From positions 41,772,129 to 41,836,128 of the forward strand of contig OX328109.1 of NCBI GenBank assembly GCA_946811185.2: 64,000 nt of DNA, written 5' to 3'. The translations under genes and the position numbers were made by a program. Below the pieces are notes generated by a model that was given only the letters and a program-made list of their open reading frames with translations, made no database searches and was not told the origin of the DNA. Origin of the DNA: Hippopus hippopus. Taxonomy: Eukaryota; Mollusca; Bivalvia; Cardiida; Cardiidae. Shown in pieces: positions 57,501 through 63,365 of this stretch; the stretch's first letter is position 1; every line of letters starts with the position of its first letter.

Positions 57501-59304
57501 TCATGCATCACAGAGCTCCAGATAGAGGGAGTGATTTTGATTTCAAAATTCAAAATATTAATTATTCTCCACCAAACCCTATATTGTGGGTACTCATTAG
57601 AATCGTCTCATCGAGACGATTCTAATGAGTACCCACAACATAGGGTTTTGAAAAGAAATAATGGATTTAGAATACCATCACTCTCTCTTATCTGGAGCTC
57701 TGTATCACAAAGTTGTATTAAGCCCCCTTTTGCCAGAGTATAGCTCATATGATCATGCTGTAAGGGTTAAAAAGCTGTATTTTCTTTTTTAAGTTTTACC
57801 AAACAACCAATATTTACTGACCTTAAGATAGGAGACCTTTGATAGCATTGTCAGATTTGTCTTCAAAAGACTAGAAAAGATTGTGGGAAAAAGAGAAAAT
57901 GCTGGTTACCAGCATTTTCTCTTTTTCCCACAATGTTTTTAAGAACCTTCTTCCTCATGGTTATTAACATCTGGGATTGGTAAGTGAAAGGTTAATACAA
58001 GTGTGTTTCTAAGACAGGTTCTACAGTACATACCTCCATAAGATTCAAAGTCCTCCACACCAAGTATGATATTGAAGGCAATCTCCGCGGCTGCCTTCTT
58101 GGCCTTTGCCTTTGTCTGCCCACACCCCTGTGGATATTTTACCCCGTTTACCGTGCACTGGTTGGCAAATTTATTCACCAAAGAGTAATTCTCCAACGGG
58201 ACCTCTTTGAACTGTATGTTCAATCTTTTCATGGCCCCAAACTCCATTAATGCACTTACAGGCTGAAATAGAATGAAAATAAACAGGTTAACTCTTTACC
58301 AAACAATAAAATTTGGACTCTACTTAATTGAAGGCATTTACAGACAACAAATAAAAGGTATTTCAAATTATGATTTCTGTCTTTGATAGGGTAGAAAACA
58401 TTGTGGGAAAAGGAGAAAATGCCTTCAAAATGTTTTCAAAAGGCTACTTTCTCAGAGTCTTTAAAACTCAGAATTGTGTGGTAAAGGGTAAGTATGTCTT
58501 AAAATCAAGCTTGTGTCCTTTGATTTAAACTTTTACCACATAATTTCCACTTTTCATGACTCCAAACCATGAAGGCTTTTGAAAACATTGTGGGGAAAGG
58601 GGAAAATGCTGGCAACCTGGTAACTAGCATTTTTTCCTTTTCTTATGATGTTTTCTTCCCTTCCAAAGACAAATCTCATAATTAATTCTAGCTAATTTCA
58701 ACTTGTTGTCTGCAAATACTTTCAATAGTGATAAGTCTGAAATTTTGTCGTATGGTACAGAGTTAACCCTTAACAACTAACCAAATGTACTATCCACCCT
58801 CGGGAACAAAGCCATTTCCCACAAATTTCTAACCTTTCTAAGACAAATGCTGGCATCATTTGAGTGAGTCTGAAATTTTGTTATCTGGCAAAGAGTTAAA
58901 ATATAATTAAATATATGTCTTAAACATTATTGAACCTAAACTGATAAATTTACCTACAATTTTGCATAAATTTGATATGGGATAATACACATTATTTGAT
59001 GAGATTTATATTTATTTATACATTAATAAACGTTTTCTCATAAATTTTCCAACAATGTCTATACCCTTTCAGTAGAAAAATTCCATCATTACAGCCACTC
59101 TAAATGTCATTTTCAAAATGCTTTCAATGTGGACTTGTGTAAAATTATGTGATCTGATACACACTTAAAATTACTCACATGCTTCTCTTTATTGAGGAAG
59201 TCATCAATCAATTCTTGTGGAACATCTTTCTGAGTGACAGGCATTTCCCCAACTGGCACATCGTCGGGTCTGGGTGTCAATCCAGGTATGTATCTCTGAG
59301 CCAT
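42271..59304 (-). CDS. ADAD1: ADAD-like (Tenr-type) dsRNA-binding pseudo-deaminase, 12 coding exons, 627 aa
   Basis: Joined exons, 5' to 3' on the minus strand: 59304-59179, 58262-58034, 56222-56170, 54648-54518, 54270-54150, 52360-52210, 51199-51070, 50169-50008, 47981-47872, 47117-46932, 44896-44668, 42526-42271. They total 1,884 nt with every phase matching and GT-AG at every intron. Domains: dsRBD at ~43-110; a degenerate second dsRBD at ~152-216; ADAR-type deaminase domain at ~221-627. Seen: the position of the catalytic HAE is Y303-A-L305, the second zinc Cys (PCG in ADAR2) is P359, and MSCSDK with C435 is kept. The C-terminus keeps YQAAK and GLGxWVxKP. Known: vertebrate ADAD1/ADAD2 are germ-cell RNA-binding relatives of ADAR that lack editing activity. 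Inferred: a non-catalytic RNA-binding protein; ADAD1 versus ADAD2 orthology is not resolved. The upstream 5' UTR exon and promoter were not found. The introns are full of MITEs. Confidence 0.9.
42614..42831. mobile_element. TTAA foldback MITE, 90 bp upstream of ADAD-like exon 12
   Basis: TTAACCCTTTACTGCAGTCC opens it; core AATGCTGGTAACCAGCATT; the right end is degraded at AATTTTGTTAGAAAGAGCTAA. It sits in the last intron. Confidence 0.65.
42981..43465. repeat. Tandem duplication, unit 1 (485 bp)
   Basis: Begins AACAACAATGAAATCCAATG and ends GGCCTTCGGCCAGTGGAGCT. Nearly identical to the next unit, except for ~30 bp more ACGCACGG simple repeat. It lies in the last intron of the ADAD-like gene. 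Confidence 0.85.
43466..43920. repeat. Tandem duplication, unit 2 (455 bp)
   Basis: Matches unit 1 almost base for base, with a shorter ACGG/ACGC tract near the right end. Few differences elsewhere suggest a recent event. Confidence 0.85.
44380..44566. mobile_element. TTAA foldback MITE (partial left end), beside another partial copy
   Basis: Core AATGCTGGTATCCAGCATT and right end GTGTGATAAAGGGTTA. A partner fragment without core (44,195-44,375) precedes it and ends GTCTTGTAAAGGGTTAA. Confidence 0.6.
44668..44896 (-). CDS. ADAD1: ADAD-like exon 11: deaminase domain, YHxGHLxRA region
   Basis: Begins [20 protein letters not shown], matching ADAR2 GSLYHGDHLSRAMYQRI, and ends [20 protein letters not shown], matching the VNWTVGD...E..NATTGK strand. 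Residues 468-542 plus two bases. Acceptor gtttcag, donor GTAAGT. Confidence 0.9.
45614..46822. mobile_element. pogo/Tigger-like non-autonomous element, 1,209 bp, in intron 10 of the ADAD-like gene
   Basis: Ends CAGTGAAATCTCG and CGAGGTTTTACTG are imperfect inverted repeats flanked by TA on both sides, the form known for pogo/Tigger elements of the Tc1/mariner superfamily. Repeated TTCG words occur at both ends. No transposase frame was found. Confidence 0.75.
46932..47117 (-). CDS. ADAD1: ADAD-like exon 10: MSCSDK zinc-ligand helix
   Basis: G405 to residue 466 plus one base. [20 protein letters not shown] closely follows ADAR2 LLTMSCSDKIARWNVVGIQG; C435 would be the third zinc ligand and K438 matches a residue of the inositol-hexakisphosphate pocket. 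Then [13 protein letters not shown]. Acceptor tttacag, donor GTAGGT. Confidence 0.92.
47182..47388. mobile_element. TTAA foldback MITE between ADAD-like exons 9 and 10
   Basis: TTAACCCTTTACCAAACAAT to TGGCAAAGAGTTAA, 65 bp upstream of the exon 10 acceptor. Core AATGCTGGTGACCAGCATT. Confidence 0.7.
47872..47981 (-). CDS. ADAD1: ADAD-like exon 9: linker within the deaminase domain
   Basis: I368 to residue 404 plus one base: [20 protein letters not shown] and [17 protein letters not shown]. It replaces the variable loop of ADARs between the PCG strand and the MSCSDK helix. Acceptor gtaacag, donor GTAAGG. Phases fit both neighbours. Confidence 0.86.
48947..49120. mobile_element. TTAA foldback MITE, symmetric short form
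   Basis: Both arms are of the GAAGAAGGCTTTTGAAAAC type, giving a nearly fully palindromic 174-bp copy. Ends TTAATCACTTACCACACAAT and TATCTGGTATAGAGTTAA. Confidence 0.65.
49522..49745. mobile_element. TTAA foldback MITE, first of a fused pair
   Basis: TTAACTCTTTACCAAACGAC to TTTGTGTGGTAAA. Core AATGCTGGTTACCAGCATT. A second copy (49,746-49,987) follows without its own left terminus. Confidence 0.65.
50008..50169 (-). CDS. ADAD1: ADAD-like exon 8: deaminase core strand, PCG replaced by PPG
   Basis: K314 to residue 367 plus two bases. [20 protein letters not shown] aligns with HLYISTSPCGDA of ADAR2; the zinc-ligand Cys is P359, though a Cys stands at 365. Acceptor aaaatag, donor GTAAGT. The acceptor and the first ~20 nt of this exon form the last unit of a ~45-bp tandem array that fills the upstream intron. 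Confidence 0.9.
50150..50690. repeat. 45-bp tandem array copying the exon 8 acceptor junction
   Basis: TTTGTGAAAATACCTGTTT-type words begin at about 50161, 50206, 50251, 50297, 50341, 50386, 50431, 50475, 50526, 50570, 50613 and 50658. On the minus strand each reads ...CAG/GTATTTTCACAAAG.... Only the first unit is coding (ADAD-like exon 8 starts at 50169). Confidence 0.8.
50727..50953. mobile_element. TTAA foldback MITE between ADAD-like exons 7 and 8
   Basis: CAACCCTTTACCACACAATC to TTGTGGTAAAGTGTTAA. It lies just beyond the 45-bp tandem array (50,150-50,690). Confidence 0.65.
51070..51199 (-). CDS. ADAD1: ADAD-like exon 7: substituted active-site helix
   Basis: Residues 271-313 plus two bases: [20 protein letters not shown], then [20 protein letters not shown]. 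In ADARs this helix reads DCHAEIISRRSLL, with His as zinc ligand and Glu as proton shuttle. Here S-Y-A-L takes that place, so both residues are missing. The double Arg after it (309-310) is kept. Acceptor atttcag, donor GTAAGT. Confidence 0.92.
51395..51615 (-). repeat. SINE-like element of the second family
   Basis: GGAGTTTAACGCCATTTTAA (reversed tail), then CCTGGCTTTCTCACACCAGT, ending in a degraded reversed tRNA-like head. Confidence 0.5.
51858..52245. repeat. ~140-bp tandem repeat including the exon 6 donor edge
   Basis: GATCTTTTGATGATAAAAGC recurs at 51934, 52071 (one change) and 52212; the last lies in ADAD-like exon 6. Intervening TTTTAGACCTGTCCAAAAT words are the TTAA-MITE arm, so a chimeric unit was duplicated. 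Confidence 0.75.
52210..52360 (-). CDS. ADAD1: ADAD-like exon 6: start of deaminase domain
   Basis: Residues 221-270, ending AAFIIKRS plus one base. This matches the N-terminal part of the ADAR deaminase domain (helix, then the first beta strand before the active-site helix). Acceptor tttgcag, donor GTAACA. The 3' edge of this exon and its donor are tandemly duplicated in the following intron (51,930-52,210). Confidence 0.88.
53028..53235 (-). repeat. tRNA-like repeat, copy 1 of a tandem pair
   Basis: Minus strand: TTTAGCTCAGTGGTTAAGGC (A box) and GGGTTCGAATCCCGCCAGG (B box) with a long variable arm. A second copy, ~85% alike by eye, is 347 bp downstream. Confidence 0.5.
53375..53582 (-). 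repeat. tRNA-like repeat, copy 2 of a tandem pair
   Basis: Same unit as 53,028-53,235, with A box changed to TTAGCTAAGTGGTTATGG and B box to GGTTCAAATCC. A 20-nt poly-T run separates the two. Confidence 0.5.
53697..53925. mobile_element. TTAA foldback MITE with a degraded copy abutting
   Basis: TAACTCTTTACCAAATGAGA to GTGTGATAAAAGGTTAA. Core AATGCTGGTTACCAGCATT. A degraded copy continues to ~54,120 from the same TTAA. Confidence 0.65.
54150..54270 (-). CDS. ADAD1: ADAD-like exon 5: second dsRBD-like segment, C-terminal half
   Basis: Residues 180-220: [20 protein letters not shown], then [17 protein letters not shown]. The strand FxARIKFSG and the basic [11 protein letters not shown] helix match the end of a dsRBD, but the preceding part is poor in consensus residues, so RNA binding is uncertain. 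Acceptor ttgcag, donor GTAAGT, phase 0. Confidence 0.9.
54518..54648 (-). CDS. ADAD1: ADAD-like exon 4: linker and start of second dsRBD-like segment
   Basis: Residues 137-179 plus two bases. [17 protein letters not shown] is followed by [20 protein letters not shown] and a DPGPFG turn. The second part has the strand-loop pattern of a dsRBD, continued in the next exon. Acceptor atgcag, donor GTGAGT, ending in phase 2. Confidence 0.88.
54684..54938. mobile_element. MITE, GCTCTGTGAAAAGG family, upstream of ADAD-like exon 4 (intron 3)
   Basis: GAGCCATGTTCTGGCAGAAG at the left and TTTTCACAGAGCATGGGTC at the right. It begins only ~36 bp upstream of the exon 4 acceptor. Confidence 0.65.
55045..55275. 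mobile_element. MITE with GGCTTGCAACACG inverted termini
   Basis: Ends GGCTTGCAACACGCAAAAAG and TTTCGTGTGTTGCAAGCC are inverted. The interior has the palindrome CTCGGATCAGGCTAATCCGAG. It abuts a half copy of the GCTCTGTGAAAAGG family (55,278-55,490), into which it may have inserted. Confidence 0.65.
55278..55490. mobile_element. Partial MITE, GCTCTGTGAAAAGG family
   Basis: Contains CAGGTCAGTCTGTGCGGACA, CAGGCTGACCTG and the right terminus CCCTTTTGCCAGAGTGCC. The left end is missing. Confidence 0.55.
55650..56155. repeat. Tandem ~115-bp repeat, about four diverged units
   Basis: Units share GACCTATTTTTGA, CATTCTGA..AT.TTCATGAGTAT and GTGGCCTCTAGAGTGCACAC. It is preceded by AGAGGGCCATTTGCCCTAAAG. 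It lies in intron 3 of the ADAD-like gene. Confidence 0.65.
56170..56222 (-). CDS. ADAD1: ADAD-like exon 3: short acidic/basic linker
   Basis: A 53-nt exon giving [18 protein letters not shown] (residues 119-136). Acceptor atttcag and donor GTGAGT are both strong, and the phases fit exons 2 and 4. The low-complexity charged sequence looks like a flexible linker between the RNA-binding segments. Confidence 0.82.
56414..56643. mobile_element. TTAA foldback MITE, best preserved copy
   Basis: TTAACTCTTTACCACACAAC to GTGTGGTAAAGGGTTAA with TTAA at both ends; both arms and the AATGCTGGTTACCAGCATT core are close to my consensus. It sits ~190 bp upstream of ADAD-like exon 3. Confidence 0.75.
56682..56830. 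mobile_element. MITE, GCTCTGTGAAAAGG family, truncated
   Basis: The left half only is present: GCTCTGTGAAAAGGGGGCTT to TTTACCTCATGATTCTGGCT. Confidence 0.6.
57045..57305 (-). repeat. SINE-like element, partial, inverse
   Basis: GCATTTAACACAGTTTTCAA at the left is the reversed tail; CCAAGCCACTGGCTCC matches the body of the 38,608 copy. Confidence 0.5.
57300..57745. mobile_element. MITE, GCTCTGTGAAAAGG family, interrupted by nested hairpin
   Basis: The left part runs from GCTCCATGAAAAGGAGGCTT to CATGCATCACAG; the right part is ATTAAGCCCCCTTTTGCCAG. The nested inverted repeat at 57,505-57,720 separates them. Confidence 0.6.
57505..57720. mobile_element. Near-perfect long inverted repeat nested in a GCTCTGTGAAAAGG MITE
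   Basis: AGCTCCAGATA...TATCTGGAGCT bounds ~100-bp inverted arms. The inner ~36 bp on each side (57,577-57,651; TTGTGGGTACTCATTAGAAT and its complement) differ at one position and are separated by 3 nt. Flanks ATCACAG and ATCACAA may be a target duplication. Confidence 0.65.
57790..57995. mobile_element. TTAA foldback MITE, 40 bp downstream of ADAD-like exon 2 donor
   Basis: TTTTACCAAACAACCAATAT to GGTAAGTGAAAGGTTAA. Core AATGCTGGTTACCAGCATT. It reaches within ~40 bp of the exon 2 donor. Confidence 0.6.
58034..58262 (-). CDS. ADAD1: ADAD-like exon 2: first dsRNA-binding domain
   Basis: Encodes residues 43-118 plus one base. It starts [18 protein letters not shown], the typical alpha-1/beta-1 opening of a dsRBD, and continues through [20 protein letters not shown], the conserved beta-3/alpha-2 region whose lysines contact the RNA backbone. 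The whole domain lies in this one exon. Acceptor tttcag, donor GTATGT, ending in phase 1. Confidence 0.92.
58288..58490. mobile_element. TTAA foldback MITE lacking the core hairpin
   Basis: TTAACTCTTTACCAAACAAT to GTGTGGTAAAGGGTA. The hairpin is reduced to AAATGCCTTCAAAATG, an internal deletion. It starts 26 bp upstream of ADAD-like exon 2. Confidence 0.6.
58525..58766. mobile_element. TTAA foldback MITE, chained to a short copy
   Basis: TTAAACTTTTACCACATAAT to TGGTACAGAGTTAA. The next copy (58,763-58,899) starts on the same TTAA and ends TGGCAAAGAGTTAA; it has lost its core. Confidence 0.65.
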
Positions 59305-59311
59305 GGTTCTT
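59179..59311 (-). CDS. ADAD1: ADAD-like exon 1 of the coding part (start codon)
   Basis: An acceptor (gttttag) lies at 59313-59312. The exon opens with 7 nt of 5' UTR, then ATG at 59304, and encodes residues 1-42 ([20 protein letters not shown]...NKEKH). The donor GTGAGT is at 59178-59173, phase 0. The acceptor just before the ATG means at least one further upstream non-coding exon exists. The ORF stays open upstream of the ATG in genomic DNA, but that stretch is intronic MITE sequence, so the ATG at 59304 is preferred. Confidence 0.85.
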
Positions 59312-59330
59312 CTAAAACAGACAACTGCTG

Positions 59331-59563
59331 TTAACTCTTTACTAAATAACAAAATTTTAGACCTGTTCAAATTGAAATCACCTGCAGATGACAAAATAAA
59401 TTTGACTTAAAAATTGAAATTTGTTTTGAGAAGGGTGGAAAACATTGTGGAAAAAGGAGAAAATGCTGGTTACCATCATTTTCTCCTTTTCCTACAATGT
59501 TTTCAAAAGCCTCCTCCATTACTCACGGTCATCAAAGCTTGAGATTGGGTACTAAAGGTTTAA
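59331..59563. mobile_element. TTAA foldback MITE chained to another, just upstream of ADAD-like exon 1
   Basis: TTAACTCTTTACTAAATAAC to TACTAAAGGTTTAA. The next copy (59,560-59,757) begins TTAACCCTTTAACGAACC on the same TTAA. It lies 20 bp upstream of the 59,311 exon edge. Confidence 0.65.
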
Positions 59564-60184
59564 CCCTTTAACGAACCATCACTGTCCCAAAGAAAAAAGC
59601 TGTTGAAAAAGGACAGAATGCTAGTAAAAAGTATTTTTTTACATGGTTTCTATCCTTGTACAGACAAATCACATATTTAGAGCAATGTATATTTGTCGAA
59701 GCCCATGCTTACAGCATGTACAAGTCTAACATATACGTCGTCATACAGAGTTGTAAAGTCATGTCTCTTATTCAATTATCTTGAAATTATAGTAGGTGTG
59801 CTAATATTTGATAAATGCCTCCCATGCAAGGTGGCTTAACCACTATATCTCGACTTTTAATGACCCTGAGTTTAAGTTTAAACATACTTATTTTACATCG
59901 ATTGAGAAACAAGTTCTGCAACTTATACTAATCTCTCTCGATTCTGTTTAATGACCCTGAGGAAGACACCTTTCAAAAACAATGTGGAAAACAGAGAAAA
60001 CGGTAATAACCTTTTTTTTTTACTCCTTTTCCCACAATGTCTGCTACTCAATCAAAGACAAATTCATCAGTTGAGCCATTTCAGCCATGTTTTGATTCTT
60101 GTCTGCAAATACTTTTAATTTTGACAAATCCACATTTTTCTTGTGCGGTAAGGTTGGTTGTATGGTGTTCAACATTATTTCGGT

Positions 60185-60408
60185 TAGGCCTAACAAAAAA
60201 ATATCTGTGTGTAGGGTTTTGGCCCGAGATGCTGTAGGTAGGGATTTTCTTTTTTTTCCAGAAACATTTTACATGGACCATGTACAGAAATCACACCCCA
60301 AGGAATTCTTTTTTTTTTTCAATCGTATAGTAAAAAGTTTAGGATCGGCAGCATTTTCTAGGTAGGGTAGGGAAACCCTAAACACGGATATTTTTTTTTT
60401 TTAGGCCT
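60185..60408 (-). mobile_element. MITE, TTAGGCCTAAAAAAAATA family, copy 2
   Basis: TTAGGCCTAACAAAAAAATA at the left and AACACGGATATTTTTTTTTT + TTAGGCC at the right form the TIRs. The inner ACATGGACCATGTACAG pairs with copy 1 on the opposite strand. Confidence 0.7.
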
Positions 60409-60414
60409 TATATC

Positions 60415-62200
60415 GCAGCTGCAAGTGGGATGTCAGACACATAGATCCCTGACCATTTAGACCCCTTAAAATTTGGGTGACAAACTGACAATTAGACCCC
60501 TGAGACACACAGACCCCTATTTTGGTGAGACAATTTGATCCTTTTTTCCTATTTTTATTATACAAGTACTATACATGTGTAAATAGCTATGTTTATTGAT
60601 GGTACTGGTTGTAACCTTTGTCTTGCAACATAAAATGTGTATTATGACTTTTGATGTCTTATTTTAAACAGAAGTAGGAGTCTAGCTAATGAAATGATTT
60701 TAAATGACCAACAGTCAACAGAGACGACATACAAATGACTATTTTCAGATTACTTTTTATATTAGACCTAACTGGTTCTTTATTCTAATATATATCCTTT
60801 ACAGGATATGTGCAGTAATTTCACTGAAATAGCATAACATTTCCAGTCTGCAAAGTCAAAAACAAAGGTAAACATATGTTAACCTGTGGACTTTGACTTT
60901 GCATTTGTCTATTTATCAAATTTATCCCTATCGTTCACAATACAAGCCCATCAATTTGTCTGTCTCTCTGCCTAGCTTTCTAAGCTGTATATTTTAAGTT
61001 GTCTGCCAATATGTCCCTCCTTTCTTCTTTCTTTCCAAGCTTTCTTCCTTTTTTACCTCTGCCCTAACCGCCTTCCTTCCTAACTGCTGAAGTATATATA
61101 AAATAGATTCTTGGAAGTTTCAAAGATAATCTCATAAATGAGCTTTATCGGTAAAGATGCAGGTCAAATTTGGTCAATTTATTGATATAAACACTAAACA
61201 AAATGCAGTTAATAAGTTACAAGGGAAAATGAGAAATGTTCTAAAACTTAGAACTTATAAAAATTAACAGACCTAAAATTTTCCACACTGACCACCATAA
61301 CCAGATAAAGTTATGGTAACCAGCATTTTATCCTTTTCCAACAATATTTGCAGTCTTCCCAAAGGCAGATCCCACCATTTGAGCAATATTTCATTTTTTG
61401 TGTGCAAATGCTTTGGATTTGAAAAGTCCATTTTTTGTCATCTGGTAAGGAGTTAAGGGGTTTCTGAAAGGATGTTTCACAATCCAATTAACACCTTTAA
61501 TCCCCCCTGGGAAAAGATGAGGACCCTAAATTAATGTACAGGGGTATCCTTTTTTCGCCATTTCAATTATTGTCTTTAGCATAATATACTGCATCTTTCT
61601 ATCCACCTTTCCATCATTCTATCTGCCCTTCTATCCCTCCACCTGTCACTTTTCCATTTCCCAAACCACCAGTAATATACTCAACTCATTAAAGTACATT
61701 AAAACACAACTTTTCAGGTATAAAACTGGTAGAAAAGATGTGAAATGAACGACAGTATTCAAATTTTAAATGTATTAGTTGAACAACAACATCAAAATTA
61801 CTTCCATAAGATGGATACTAAATATAAATAGTAATTCAAATAAAAAAAACTAGATCCATCCTTCCACTGATCCAGATTATAAATCACAGCTTTCCGGTCA
61901 TGAAACAAGTAGAAAGGTGTGTATTGAACAACAATAGTCAATTACACATTATGTTTCAAAATAACACCTGGCTTCTTGGCCAAATGAAAAACTAAACTAT
62001 GGAAAATTATATCCATACTAAATCGATAAAATAGTTGAATATTACTTGGCTGATTTACAAGAAAAATGTGGAACAAAAACATTTAAAATAAGGGTCTAAG
62101 TGTCTCTAGCACAAAGGGGTCAAAGTGTCTCAAAGGGGTCTCGATGTCACCAGAAATCCAAAATTTTAAGGGGTCTAAATGGTCATGGGTCTATGTGCCT
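60415..62200. mobile_element. Foldback element, ~1.8 kb, GACCCCTTAAAATTT termini
   Basis: The left arm (~60430-60560) carries CATTTAGACCCCTTAAAATT and further ACCCCT words. The right arm (~62080-62200) carries the same sequence inverted (TAAGGGGTCTAAATGGTCAT). Arms are ~120 bp at roughly 80% identity by eye. The interior contains a TTAA-type MITE copy (61,260-61,455) and pyrimidine-rich low complexity. The superfamily is unknown. Confidence 0.6.
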
Positions 62201-62204
62201 CAAT

Positions 62205-62420
62205 CCCCGTCAAGTGTACCTATCCAAGCTTTCCTGAGTTTCTGTTACCAGTGCTCTACACAATATTCTTTCTAAGCCTCTGGCTACTTTCTGTGTTACC
62301 ATTGTCAAAACAACGGTCAGCGGTGGGAGAGAAATGAATCCTGTTGTACTGACTATCATCAATCCTCGGAGAGAAATTGGCCGAGCCAGGGATCAAACCA
62401 GCAACCTCCTGTTTCTTGTG
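62205..62420 (-). repeat. SINE-like element, partial, inverse
   Basis: TTACCAGTGCTCTACACAAT and GCCGAGCCAGGGATCAAACC (reverse of the tRNA-like head with B box) match the 38,608 element. Confidence 0.5.
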
Positions 62421-62449
62421 GTAAAGAGTTAAGATGTAAAATTTAATGC

Positions 62450-62895
62450 CGATTGGTCCCCTGTAACAAAATCAACAGATATCAGGGGGCATCACCCACT
62501 TGGGAAACTGGTGGCAACGATAAACAAACGCAAATTCAATCAAAACCTCCAAAAAAACATAGTCGCACACCAAGCTGACCACATGTCTGTGATTTAGTCT
62601 TTTGGTAAGGGGTAAAAAATATTGGTAACATAATCTTTGAAACTGTAATACATTTTTTTTTTTTTTAATTTCAACACAATACATGTACAGCATTTAGGAC
62701 ATACAGTACATTACAATTACAAACTGGACGAAACGTCTACCGTGACGAAAAAGTTAGGCATGAAAAAGCGTGCCCCCCCTCCCAAAGTAAAAAACAAGAA
62801 TAGTAAGAAATTCATCTTAAAGATTCAAATACAACATTAATACATGTCTAGTAGATTGGGCATCATTTTCATATTTTAAATATATCAATCCCCGA
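62450..62895. other. Non-coding stretch, nothing recognised
   Basis: Short ORFs only, with a T14 run at ~62,653. The upstream exon of the ADAD-like gene may lie here or beyond, but none could be chosen. Confidence 0.4.
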
Positions 62896-62899
62896 ATCA

Positions 62900-63365
62900 A
62901 AAGAGCCTTTGTACTTTTGAAAGGAACTTCCTTTCACGATAACTGATGCAATGGTATTTATAGCACCCTGCAAAGCAATAAAAATACAAGATTATCTGCT
63001 TAAAAATACTTCAATTGGAAATGTACACTTTATCTACATCAAGAAAATAAATTAAGCGTGACAAGAAAAAATTTTTTTTATGAATTAAACCCATTTTTCA
63101 TAGCAAACTATCTTCCTTTCGTGAAAGGAACTAACTTTTACATCGGGAATGCTATTTATTGTAACGCCATTTACAGCGATACTTAAACACGAGTTTTTCG
63201 GTCTAAAACACTTAAATTCAACATCAGAATTTTATCTATATCGAGAAAATGTACTAAGTTGATCAAGGAAAGCTTCATTTTGTAAGGAAAACACTTGTTT
63301 CACAGCAAACAATCTTCCTTTCGTGGTCGTCATCTTCCTTTCGCGAAAGGAAGTTCCTTTCGCCG
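62900..63365. repeat. Diverged ~200-bp tandem repeat with TTCCTTTCG palindromes
   Basis: CTTCCTTTCGTGAAAGGAAC at 63112-63131 and the perfect palindrome CTTCCTTTCGCGAAAGGAAG at 63334-63353, with a related inverted word at 62919-62938. The preceding ~100 bp (CATAGCAAACTATCTTCC / CACAGCAAACAATCTTCC) also repeat. Confidence 0.6.

Noticed and set aside
57939..58247. ATG-started ORF giving a separate small dsRBD protein
   Set aside because: The frame continues upstream to a good acceptor at 58,263 and joins exon 1 in phase. It is exon 2 of the ADAD-like gene, not a separate gene.
42271..59304. Active ADAR RNA-editing enzyme
   Set aside because: The deaminase fold is complete, but the zinc His, catalytic Glu and PCG Cys are all replaced, so editing activity is not expected.
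28790..59757. CRISPR-like array of regularly palindromic repeats
   Set aside because: The repeats are dispersed, variably spaced, TTAA-flanked transposons in an animal genome; there are no uniform spacers or cas genes.
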